Below, one piece after another: positions 1 through 9,000 of a stretch of DNA of 64,000 bases. Source of the DNA: Dyadobacter endophyticus (GTDB lineage: Bacteria > Bacteroidota > Bacteroidia > Cytophagales > Spirosomataceae); contig NZ_BMIA01000002.1 of assembly GCF_014641595.1 (NCBI RefSeq), forward strand, positions 1,674,001-1,738,000. The letters run 5' to 3'. The translations under genes and the position numbers were made by a program. The notes beneath the pieces were generated by a model. The model worked only from the letters and a program-made list of their open reading frames with translations. It searched no databases and was not told the origin of the DNA. Within the stretch, counting starts at the first letter, position 1; every line of letters starts with the position of its first letter.

Positions 1-385
1 CCTTGACCACGCCCTCGGTACCGGTGTAGGTAATGGTCATCGAGTCCTTCGGGCGCATGATAAAATCCTTCGCGGGCACCATTTGGTACCAGTCGCCATT
101 GATATGCTCCACTACCGCAGGCTGCGGCGTTTTGTTCGACTGGATCGGCCGTGGCGACATGTTCCAGAACAGCTTCCAGTTAGAACCGTCCAACGTAAAA
201 TCGCTTCCGTTGCGAATCGTAAACTGCGCTTTAAACGTCCCGTCAGGTTCAGTAAAATTGCTGACGAGCTTCCACGAAACCGCAATTTTTTCGGCCTGTT
301 CTTTGGATACGTTGCCTGATCTTTTGCAGCTTGCAAGCAGCAGGACGCCGAACAGGATCAGCGAAAGCGGGAATAGTTTCTTCAT
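1..385 (-). CDS. Beta-N-acetylhexosaminidase (GH20), N-terminal part of a lipoprotein, cut by window edge
   Basis: Only the first 128 codons are inside the window; the gene starts at 385 and continues past base 1. The product begins with a lipoprotein signal (MKKLFPL, then lipobox LLLASC), so it should be anchored in an outer or inner membrane. After about residue 30 it matches the carbohydrate-binding CHB_HEX domain found ahead of the catalytic barrel in chitobiases: VSWKLVSNF, then GSNWKLFWNMSPRPI, VEHINGDWYQMVPAKDF. In that family this domain precedes a GH20 domain that releases terminal GlcNAc from chitin or peptidoglycan fragments. The catalytic part cannot be seen. It diverges from the NagX-like gene at 575, sharing a 189-bp promoter region, which supports an amino-sugar locus. 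Confidence 0.82.
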   Translation of the reverse strand, partial: MKKLFPLSLILFGVLLLASCKRSGNVSKEQAEKIAVSWKLVSNFTEPDGTFKAQFTIRNGSDFTLDGSNWKLFWNMSPRPIQSNKTPQPAVVEHINGDWYQMVPAKDFIMRPKDSMTITYTGTEGVVK

Positions 386-574
386 AGGGTCAAAAAGGCT
401 TGGGATGATTTTCCGGGTGTTCAGAATACAACTTCCTAATTACTGACAATTGCGCAAAATATACTAGTGCAGGGTGCAAAAAGCGTCGAGGTAAGCTGGT
501 TATAAATGATTTTCTATCGTATACAGTAGTACGCCTGACCGCTCTTTCCGTACATAACCCTATAAACGGTTGAT

Positions 575-1675
575 ATGGAAAACGCTTCGGGCTCATTGTC
601 TAGATTGCTTTCGTTGGATGCAATGCGTGGTTTTACGATTGCGGCGATGATCATGGTTAATTTCCCCGGGCATGAGGATTTTGTGTTCCCCACGCTCAGG
701 CATACCCAATGGAACGGGCTTACTTTCACTGATCTGATCGCACCCACGTTCCTTTTTATCGTAGGCGTTTCGATTACATTGGCTTATTCGAGGAAGCTCG
801 ATGCGCCAAAAGGGGAGTTGTATCGTAAGATTGTCATCCGCTCGCTGAAAATATTTGCCGTCGGCATGTTCCTTAATATGCTGCCCGACTTTAACTTTTC
901 CGACCTGCGTTATACCGGGACGCTCCACCGGATCGCGATCGTGTTCCTCGTGTGTGCGATCCTGTTTTTGAATACTACCTGGAAACAGCAGCTCGGTATC
1001 GCCGTCGCCATTCTCGTGCTCTACTGGCTTGCATTGACGACCATACCTACGCCAGGAATTGGCAAGGTCATGCTCGAACCTGGCATAAACCTGGCTGCCT
1101 GGGTTGATGAGCATTATTTACCAGGTAAAATGTGGCGGGGAAACTGGGACCCGGAAGGAATTCTGAGCACGTTCCCGTCCATTGCAACCACCATTACCGG
1201 AATGCTCGCGGGCAGGCTAATGCTTCAACCCATTTCACCGAACGAGAAAAGCAATTTTCTGCTAACCGCCGGCTTTGCTACTGCCGCATTGGGCTACTTC
1301 TGGAACCTGGTTTTCCCTACCAACGAAAACCTGTGGACAAGCTCGTTCGTACTCGTGACTTCGGGCTTTGCCTCCATGTTGCTCGGTGCATTGTATTTCC
1401 TGATTGACATTCGCGGCAACACCACCGGCATTAAACCGGGCATCATTTTCGGGGCCAATGCCATCGCCGCTTACGTGCTGGCGGATATTCTCGCATTGGT
1501 ATTTTATATAATGCCCATAGCCGGAGATACGATAAACCACCATGCCGTAGCCGCTTTGTCGCAAACGGGAATGGACCCACGTCTTGCCAGCATGCTTTAC
1601 GCACTCATTTTTGTGTGTATTAATTTTATTCCGGCTTACGTACTCTACAAAAAACGGATTTTCATCAAGCTCTGA
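575..1675 (+). CDS. NagX-like membrane acyltransferase (DUF5009 / HGSNAT-related)
   Basis: A 366-residue polytopic inner-membrane protein. The N-terminus carries the family signature LSLDAMRGFTIAAMI followed by HTQWNGLTFTDLIAPTFLF and FIVGVSITLAYSRK. These are typical of the DUF5009/HGSNAT-related acyltransferases, which in bacteria are annotated NagX and occur with GlcNAc catabolism genes. About ten hydrophobic segments follow. In the eukaryotic relative the enzyme acetylates terminal glucosamine using acetyl-CoA across the membrane; in bacteria the role is not settled (acylation or transport of amino sugars). Its neighbours, a GH20-type hexosaminidase upstream and a glycosidase-like protein 3 bp downstream, fit amino-sugar use. 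Start is ATG; the stop at 1675 nearly abuts the next gene, so the two are probably co-transcribed. Confidence 0.8.
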   Translation: MENASGSLSRLLSLDAMRGFTIAAMIMVNFPGHEDFVFPTLRHTQWNGLTFTDLIAPTFLFIVGVSITLAYSRKLDAPKGELYRKIVIRSLKIFAVGMFLNMLPDFNFSDLRYTGTLHRIAIVFLVCAILFLNTTWKQQLGIAVAILVLYWLALTTIPTPGIGKVMLEPGINLAAWVDEHYLPGKMWRGNWDPEGILSTFPSIATTITGMLAGRLMLQPISPNEKSNFLLTAGFATAALGYFWNLVFPTNENLWTSSFVLVTSGFASMLLGALYFLIDIRGNTTGIKPGIIFGANAIAAYVLADILALVFYIMPIAGDTINHHAVAALSQTGMDPRLASMLYALIFVCINFIPAYVLYKKRIFIKL

Positions 1676-1678
1676 CCT

Positions 1679-4102
1679 ATGCGTTACGGAACACCTCTGC
1701 GTTTTTTAATACTGCTCCTTCTGACCCTCAGGAGTGGCATTGCATTCCCACAATCCATTGATCTATCCAAAAGCCAGATATTCAGCACGACCGACAAAGC
1801 TACGTTGCTCAGAAGTATCGAAGTTCTTCAGAATGAGGTTGAAAAGCGGACAGGGCTCAGGCTGCCGGTCGCGAAAAAGATGCCGAAAAGCGGAGGAGTA
1901 ATTTTGATTGTCCAGGAAAACGACCTGGGCAAATTGCCCGAGCCGTACAGGAAAGCGATTGCCGCCCTGCCGGAAACAAAGAGCGAGGGCTTCAAACTGA
2001 CAACCGCCGGACAGCCTAATACGATCATTATAGCCGGAAAAGACGCGCGGGGGATTCTGTATGGCATCGGTCGTCTGCTGCGGAAAGCGGAAATGACACC
2101 GGGAAAATTCGGAATAAACAACCAGGTAAGCCTTAGTACCAGTCCGAAATACCCCATGCGCGGCCACCAGCTCGGTTACCGTCCTAAAACCAACGCTTAC
2201 GATGCATTCACGGTCGCCGGGTTCGACCAATACATCCGCGAACTGGCCTTGTTTGGCGCGAATACCATTGAAGTACTTCCACCGCGCACCGACGACGACC
2301 CGACCAGCCGGCATATGAAAATACCGGCAGCGCAGATGATTGTGGAGCAATCCCGCATTTGTAAGTCATATGGGCTCGATGTCTCGATCTGGTATCCGAA
2401 TATGGGTAAAAACTACGTCCACCCCGACTCCATTGCGAAAGAGCTGGCAGAGCGCGATCAGGTATTTGCCAGCTTGCCCAGGCTCGACGGCGTGTTCGTA
2501 CCGGCAGGCGACCCCGGCGAACTGGAACCGGACGTACTTTTCGCATGGCTGGAAAAGGAAGCGGCAGTTTTACAGAAATACCATCCCAAAGCTAAAATCT
2601 GGGTTTCGCCGCAGGTATTCCGCCCCACTCAGAAATGGTTTGATGCGTTTTTTAGCCATGCCAATAAGGAATACAGCTGGTTTGGCGGGGTGGTGTTCGG
2701 GCCGTGGGTGAAAATCCCCGTCGGGAAGATCTGGGAAATGCTCAAACCGACCATCCCGATACGGCATTATCCCGACATTACGCATAACTACTCCGCACAA
2801 TACCCCGTGCCGCACTGGGACCTTGCCTGGGCGATGACGCTCGGGCGCGAGAGCATCAATCCGCGGCCATTTGATGAAAAAGCCATTCACAATGCATTAG
2901 ACCAATATGGCATTGGGAGCGTAAGCTACTCGGAAGGTACCAACGATGACGTTAACAAATTTGTCTGGAGCGACCAGGACTGGGACCCGGAGATGCCGGT
3001 TATGGAAACCTTGCGCGATTATTCCAGGTTGTTTTTCGGTCCTGAATACCAGGAAGCAGGCGCGCAGGCTCTCGTACACCTTGAAAAAAACTGGCGCGGT
3101 GAAGTGCTGACAAACGAAGGCATCGACATTACCCTCCGCCAATGGCAATCCATGGAAAAGAGCGCGCCATTGAAATTACTCCAAAACCCTCGTTTTCAAA
3201 TGGGGTTGATCAGGGCGTATTTTGATGCATATACCCGCCAGCGGCTTGTTTACGAAACAGAACTGGAACAGCATGCCCGCCGGACGCTTACCTCGGCGGC
3301 AACAATCGGGAGCGTCAAAGCGATGCGTGAAGCCGAAACCTCGCTCGCAAAGGCATGGAAAGAACCGATATTGCCCGATTACCAACAGAAATGCTATTCG
3401 CTGGCCGATTCTTTGTACAAAAGCATTGGCGCCCAACTTACCATGAAAAAGCACGGCGCGATGTCGGGCAGGGGCAATTTTATCGACCTGATCAACATGC
3501 CGCTCAACGACGCACCTTTTTTGCTGGATCAGTTCAAAAGGATTGAACAGCTGGATAGCGAAGCGGCTATGCTGCGGGAAATTGATCAGCTGCTGCATCG
3601 TACAGACCCCGGCCCGGGCGGGTTTTACGACCATTTCGGCGATCCTGAAAGCTGGTACCGCGTTGTGCCGAACCTGCCCTGGGAAGAAGATCCGGGGAGT
3701 TTACAATCGCCTCGCATCGGTTTTGGGGTCGGCCTGGTCGGTGAAGAGTGGGTGGACGAGATCCAGGCTACCGGTTTCAAAGGGCAAGTCACACCGCGCG
3801 CCTGGATGAAGCAAGCTAAAACGCTTTACGACCAGCCGTTGCGTATTCGTTACGACAACCTCGACCCCGACGCCACTTACCGCATCCGCATTTCGTACAC
3901 CGGGCGTTTCCGCTCGCGTATGAAAATGACAACGGACAACGGTCAGACCATCCACGATTTTATCCAAACCGGCGAACAGCCCACATTTGAATTCAATGTA
4001 CCGAAAACCGCTACTACTGACGGGAAGGTAATATTTGAGTGGAGTTGCGGCGAAGGTGAGCGCGGCTCGCAGGTGACGGAAATATGGTTGATGAAACAAT
4101 AA
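1679..4102 (+). CDS. Large secreted glycoside-hydrolase-like protein with GH20b/GH67-type N-terminal fold
   Basis: An 807-residue protein with a signal peptide (residues 1-25, FLILLLLTLRSGIAF). Residues about 30-140 look like the alpha-glucuronidase N-terminal / GH20b domain (LLRSIEVLQNEVEKRTGLRL, later TIIIAGKDARGILYGIGRLL). From about 155 a TIM-barrel-like region starts (YPMRGHQLGYRPKTNAYDAF, FDQYIRELALFGANTIEVLP), with acidic and aromatic clusters such as DGVFVPAGDPGELEPDV and KIWVSPQVFRP. A C-terminal beta-rich segment (about 700-807) may be a carbohydrate-binding module. I cannot assign a named GH family or substrate. It follows the NagX-like gene by 3 bp, implying an exported glycan-degrading role in the amino-sugar cluster. 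Hyaluronidase-, hexosaminidase- or glucuronidase-type activity are all possible. Confidence 0.6.
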   Translation: MRYGTPLRFLILLLLTLRSGIAFPQSIDLSKSQIFSTTDKATLLRSIEVLQNEVEKRTGLRLPVAKKMPKSGGVILIVQENDLGKLPEPYRKAIAALPETKSEGFKLTTAGQPNTIIIAGKDARGILYGIGRLLRKAEMTPGKFGINNQVSLSTSPKYPMRGHQLGYRPKTNAYDAFTVAGFDQYIRELALFGANTIEVLPPRTDDDPTSRHMKIPAAQMIVEQSRICKSYGLDVSIWYPNMGKNYVHPDSIAKELAERDQVFASLPRLDGVFVPAGDPGELEPDVLFAWLEKEAAVLQKYHPKAKIWVSPQVFRPTQKWFDAFFSHANKEYSWFGGVVFGPWVKIPVGKIWEMLKPTIPIRHYPDITHNYSAQYPVPHWDLAWAMTLGRESINPRPFDEKAIHNALDQYGIGSVSYSEGTNDDVNKFVWSDQDWDPEMPVMETLRDYSRLFFGPEYQEAGAQALVHLEKNWRGEVLTNEGIDITLRQWQSMEKSAPLKLLQNPRFQMGLIRAYFDAYTRQRLVYETELEQHARRTLTSAATIGSVKAMREAETSLAKAWKEPILPDYQQKCYSLADSLYKSIGAQLTMKKHGAMSGRGNFIDLINMPLNDAPFLLDQFKRIEQLDSEAAMLREIDQLLHRTDPGPGGFYDHFGDPESWYRVVPNLPWEEDPGSLQSPRIGFGVGLVGEEWVDEIQATGFKGQVTPRAWMKQAKTLYDQPLRIRYDNLDPDATYRIRISYTGRFRSRMKMTTDNGQTIHDFIQTGEQPTFEFNVPKTATTDGKVIFEWSCGEGERGSQVTEIWLMKQ

Positions 4103-4116
4103 CCAAAGATCTCGCA

Positions 4117-4929
4117 ATGGAATCCACATTACTTGAAAAACTGAAAAACGGGGGAAACGTATACGGCACCTGCATTACCTCCACCGGCCCGATGTGGCCT
4201 GCTGCTGTTAAAAGAACGGGTGTCGATTTTGTATTTCTGGATACCGAACATGTACCCTTGGGCAGAACAGAGCTGGCTGCTTTGTGCCAGCAATTCCGTC
4301 ATCTGGGCATTACACCCATTGTCCGCATTCCCTGTCCGGATCCTTACCTCGCCTGCCAGGCTATCGATGCGGGTGCCAAAGGCATTGTGGCCCCCTATCT
4401 CGAATCGGTGACGCAGATTAGAGAGCTCGTGGGTGCTACCAAATACCGCCCGCTGAAAGGCGAGGTGTTGGAGAATTACCTCAGCGGAGCTTTGCCGATG
4501 CCCCAAAATTTGCAGGATTATGTAGCGAAATACAATGCGGGGAATATTTGCATTGCCAATATTGAAAGCGTTCCGGCGATGGACAAGCTGGATGCACTGC
4601 TGTCGGTACCCGGCCTGGATGCCGTTTTCATCGGCCCCCACGACTTATCGGTAAGTCTTGGCTTGCCAGAGCAGTACGACCATCCGGAGTTTGAAAAAGC
4701 GGTTTCTTATATCATCCGCACGACGCGTGCCAAGGGATTGGCGATCGGCATCCACTTTTCGCTGGAACCGGAACGGCAGATCCAGTGGATGAAAGAAGGC
4801 GCGAATATCGTCGTGCATAGCTTCGACGTCGCGCTTTTCACCCAAAAACTGAATGCAGATTTCGATATAATAAGAACGGCAGCGGGAGATGCCCCTGCTG
4901 CCAAAAGTAACAATGCGATGGTAGTATAG
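4117..4929 (+). CDS. HpcH/HpaI aldolase family protein (2-dehydro-3-deoxy-sugar acid aldolase type)
   Basis: A 270-residue TIM-barrel class II pyruvate aldolase. Visible motifs are FVFLDTEHVPLGRTEL, TPIVRIPCPDPYLACQ (metal/substrate Arg region), AIDAGAKGIVAPYLES and the late signature DAVFIGPHDLSVSLG. In this family the enzyme retro-aldol cleaves 2-keto-3-deoxy sugar acids or 4-hydroxy-2-oxo-acids to pyruvate plus an aldehyde with a divalent metal. I chose the ATG at 4117 because it leaves a 14-bp gap after the previous stop; an earlier in-frame ATG at 4084 would overlap the upstream gene and add eleven residues that do not look like the family. It is probably the last gene of the 575-4929 transcript and converges with the nucleoside hydrolase, with 6 bp between stops. 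The precise substrate is unknown. Confidence 0.82.
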   Translation: MESTLLEKLKNGGNVYGTCITSTGPMWPAAVKRTGVDFVFLDTEHVPLGRTELAALCQQFRHLGITPIVRIPCPDPYLACQAIDAGAKGIVAPYLESVTQIRELVGATKYRPLKGEVLENYLSGALPMPQNLQDYVAKYNAGNICIANIESVPAMDKLDALLSVPGLDAVFIGPHDLSVSLGLPEQYDHPEFEKAVSYIIRTTRAKGLAIGIHFSLEPERQIQWMKEGANIVVHSFDVALFTQKLNADFDIIRTAAGDAPAAKSNNAMVV

Positions 4930-4935
4930 ATCCCC

Positions 4936-5919
4936 CTATTTGCCCTGCCACATCATCAGTCCTTCGATCAGCGCCGTGAGCTGTTCGAAGGGCATACTGG
5001 GCGTGAGGTAAGCGTGCGGGCCCATGGGATCGTCCTGCCAGCTGTTGTTACCGCCTTCCAGAATAATTTTCCCGCGTTTTACACCAAAATAAGGCTGAAT
5101 CCCCCGGACCGCTACCAATACGGCTGTCTGGTCCCAGCTCATCCGGCCATCGGCATCGCCTTTGGACAAAGGCATTGACATCGCAAAAACTTCTTTTACC
5201 GGGCTTTTCAAATTTTCGTTAGCAATTACCCGCTTGCCGGTTTTGATCTCCTTACCTATTTCCAATCCGCTGAAAAGTATTTCGGTGGGCCATTCGGCGA
5301 AAACTTTTGCAGATGCAACCGAGTCGACCAGCACATTATACTCCCGGCCTTTCGGGAATCCGCCAGCCATTGACACAAGTTGCTTTACTTTTTTCCGGAC
5401 GAGGCCACTACCTGAAAGCGGTGAGCTTGCATCGGGGCCGGAGTCCAGCAAATCTGCCAGATTTGTAAGGAAACCAACGGTCACGATGGTAACGCTCTGG
5501 TCGGGCTGTTTGGCGAGGATTTTGCGATAAATCTCTACCGCATTGGGCGCGTCCGACGTTTTGGCAATTTTGTGAGGGTATTTCTCTACCAGCATTTCCG
5601 GCCATTTTTGCGTGGCCCCGAAATTCGCTCCTTTCCCTTTCGGCGCACCGGTAGGCAATTCAGGGCGCCCGAAATAAGTATTCAGGATTTCGATAGTGGG
5701 GACTACCAACTCATTTTTGTTGGAAGAAATTACTGCCAGGGGCTTTACCTCTCCCTTATCGGCCAATGCGTGCATGACCGCCATCGCGCCGACATCGTCG
5801 TAATCGGGGCCGATATCGGTGTCCAGGATCAGTGTATTGACCGTTCTGCCGGTTTGAGCGTAGGAGGTGGAAAGGGTAAAGAGGCAAAGGATCAGTAAAA
5901 CTTTGTTCATGACATTCAT
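4936..5919 (-). CDS. Secreted nucleoside hydrolase (IUNH family)
   Basis: A 327-residue protein with an N-terminal signal peptide (LLILCLFTLSTSYAQ), so export to the periplasm is expected. The hallmark calcium-binding motif of inosine-uridine preferring nucleoside hydrolases appears as LILDTDIGPDYDDVGAM at about residue 30. Later family features are VTIVTVGFLTNLADLL and QLVSMAGGFPKGREYNV. The family cleaves the N-glycosidic bond of ribonucleosides to free base and ribose. Two start codons are possible: ATG 5919 or ATG 5910; the second gives the more usual signal peptide MNKVLLILCLF. The gene converges with the HpaI-family gene and has no co-directional partner close by. Distant IUNH relatives in Bacteroidota may act on other glycosides, so substrate is uncertain. 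Confidence 0.85.
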   Translation of the reverse strand: MNVMNKVLLILCLFTLSTSYAQTGRTVNTLILDTDIGPDYDDVGAMAVMHALADKGEVKPLAVISSNKNELVVPTIEILNTYFGRPELPTGAPKGKGANFGATQKWPEMLVEKYPHKIAKTSDAPNAVEIYRKILAKQPDQSVTIVTVGFLTNLADLLDSGPDASSPLSGSGLVRKKVKQLVSMAGGFPKGREYNVLVDSVASAKVFAEWPTEILFSGLEIGKEIKTGKRVIANENLKSPVKEVFAMSMPLSKGDADGRMSWDQTAVLVAVRGIQPYFGVKRGKIILEGGNNSWQDDPMGPHAYLTPSMPFEQLTALIEGLMMWQGK

Positions 5920-6011
5920 TATTCAAAAATGCGGTCTGTTGTAAAGCTATTCGCTTTTCCCTGCCGATATGCTGCATGGCTAGGATTTTTTAAACGATAG
6001 CAAAGGTTACA

Positions 6012-9000
6012 TCAGTTTTTCAACACCTGGAATGCCTGTTTTGTTTCTCCGTTCACTACTTCCAACACATATATGCCCTCCTCAAATTCCAGTCCGGACA
6101 GATCAACCATGCGTTTCTTTTGCGGGCTTAACGCATTGCCGTCGAGCTGCTTCAAAATTCTGCCATGCAGGTCGTACACATTCACCGATACCGACGGGCT
6201 TGCAGGCACATCGTCACCCAGGTAAAAGACGCCTTTGGATGGATTAGGATAAACCGACCATTCGGGTTGCCCCTCGAATGCGACCGGCCGCACGCGCGAG
6301 TATTGATAAGTGCTGTCGACATCCACCATTTTGAGCCTGTAATATAAGTTGCCCCATTTGCCCGGCACCTGGTCTGTGTATTCGTATTTCCTGCCGCTTT
6401 TCAAATTACCCTCCCCGAACACCTGCGCCAGCCTTACAAACCTTCCCTGCCTGTAAGCTTCGTCACCTGCTGCGACCTCGATATCGAAATGGTCGAAATT
6501 CTCTTCCGAAGCGGTTTCCCATTCGACTATGACATCTTTTGAATGCTCAACACCCTGCTTTTTCCGGGCATTAAAACTCACCAGCGCTACCGGCAATGCG
6601 CCCGGATTTCCGACAAACGCCTTCGAAAGCCAGAATTCCGAGAAAGTTTTCAATTTCATTTCGGCATAATAGCCTTTGTCGTAAGGGACGATCGCAATTT
6701 CCCCGGCCGGGTGGAACGACCACCCGCCCTCGGTACTGTTGGCCAATGAGCCATCCTCTTTCGTCCTGGCTCCCGGATTCCGGTATTTGGAGATACCCAG
6801 TTCAAATGGATTCGCGGGTTTACCGCATGTTCCGCAACCTACCGCGTTGATCAACGCTTCGCTCTCGGTTTCGAGGAAGAAGAACCGGACCGTCGCCAAA
6901 TTCGCGAGTTCGTCATTCGCCGGTTTTATCGTGAAACTTCTATCGAGATAATATTGGCCATTGCCGTTTCTGACCCCGACCGTGTTCAAATACGTCTGCA
7001 CCTGCGTATTGCCCATATCCTGACCGTTGGCGTTAATAGCAGCCATCAGCTTTCCATTACTCATAAAATTCACCCATCCCGAACCAGACACCTGCTGACT
7101 GGCCACCCCGCCGGCATTGTCCAGTATGGGCGAAACCTTGTCGAAAATATGAATGTCGTCCAGGGCAATTCCTTCCCGGTGCGTAAACCCGTCAGAAATC
7201 AGGACAAAACGCAACTTGAGGTTAGCAACACCGGTGGGCAAAGGAATGCTCGCCACGTGCCACCGCAGGTAGTCTTGCATAGCCCAGGCTCCATTGCCCG
7301 AATAAGTCTTATTATACCAGTTGGTCCCCTGTCCTACCGCGCCGAGGCGTGTCCAGGGCCCGCCGTTTCCGGAATATTCGATATACACGTAATCACAAGG
7401 TGTGGGTTCGCAGACTTCGAGGTCGATCGCCACGCTGAAACTTAGTGTAGGGGTAGTCAAACTGCTTACATTGAAACAGGGTGAATACAAATAAGACTCT
7501 TCCTTGTCGTTATAGCCTCCTGCCAGGTTGGTCTTCCATACTTTCGTGCCGCTGGCCGCTTTGTTTAATGCCGCGGAGGTCGGCGTTCCATATTTCCACG
7601 AGCTATTCGTACCCTTGGCACTCCAGAAGCCGTCGCCATTTTCAAAATTTTCGAGATACGGGAAAGTGCTCAGCACCGGTGCATTGTAAACTTTGACCGC
7701 CAGGGTGTCGTTGTCTCGGTAACTGTCGGTTGCCAGCCCCGACCATGCTTTGAGATTCAATGCCCCGATCGCTGAAAAATCGGCTTTGGGTCCGAATGTA
7801 AAATCGATGGTCGTCCGTTTGGCGAGCGTAGGAATCGTGTCGCGAAGGATGGTCCCATTAGGCAAAGAAACTGCCACGGGCACGTTGGTAATATCCCGTG
7901 CCGAGCTGTTTCGGATACGGATGGCGATTGTTTCCGCATTGCTCAATCCGCAACTTTCGGTAGGCGGGGCGAGTAGTGCCAGCATCTGAATATCGTCCGT
8001 AACGGAAACAATGCGGATATCGTCAAAGGAATATCCCGCCCCATTGCTATAATCGGAAGTGATCATTTTGCCCCACTGCCCCCAGCGTACCTGGAAGCTC
8101 GACGAAAAATTCTTGGCATTCGCCGATAGCAGGGCACTTAGTTCCAGCGGAGCGGTCGTCTTATATCCGGCTGTTGAAAGATTCTGGTTGGCAAAAAGAT
8201 CGTAAATCTCGATCCATGCATCGCTGTCCTTCCCCCTTATCCAAACCTTATTATTGGCATTCGCCTTTTGTCCGTGGTTTTTGTAAGAAAACGTCAGTCG
8301 CAGGTCATCGTTGTTGATATTATATCCGGCCAGGTTGAAAGTGCCGGTCAGATAACTCGTATTGCCCGCTGGAAAAGCACGGTTGACATCAAGCGTCAAT
8401 GCTTTTTGACCCGACGCAGCGAACCCCGTATTAACAAACGTCCTGATCCTTCCTGATTCGGTACTGGCGCTGAAATCGTAGCGGCCGTCGCCTGTGAGCC
8501 CCATTTGCGCGACGGATACCGCCTGCGCAGGGAGGTTTTCCATGTCGTCGAGAAAGGGCAATGCCAGCTGATCATTAGGCAATTGTCTGAAAAGTTTTGC
8601 CAATGTATCGTTTGCCGATACCACATCCGCATTACTGTGGATAAACACTTTAATATTGTAATCTCCCGGATTGGCCAGGTTGGCGCCCACTGCGAATGTA
8701 TGATCGTACGTTTTCCCTTTTTCTATGAAAGGGGTGATCGTCTCAACCGGTACCGCTACGCCATTGAGCACATAGCCTACGTCAACCGATCCGTTGAAAT
8801 CCACGTCGTCGAGGTTCTTGATCCTCATTTTCACAAAAATGGTCCCGCTCAATTCCGTCGACGTGTTTTTCCTGCCCGACGACGCCGGCGTTACGATCGA
8901 CTCCACTTTCAGGTCATTATTTGAAATAGCGCCCGCGCATGTTCCGGTATCCGGCTTGCGCGAAATAGCCAACGCTCTGCGTCCGGGCTGCCCTGCCACC

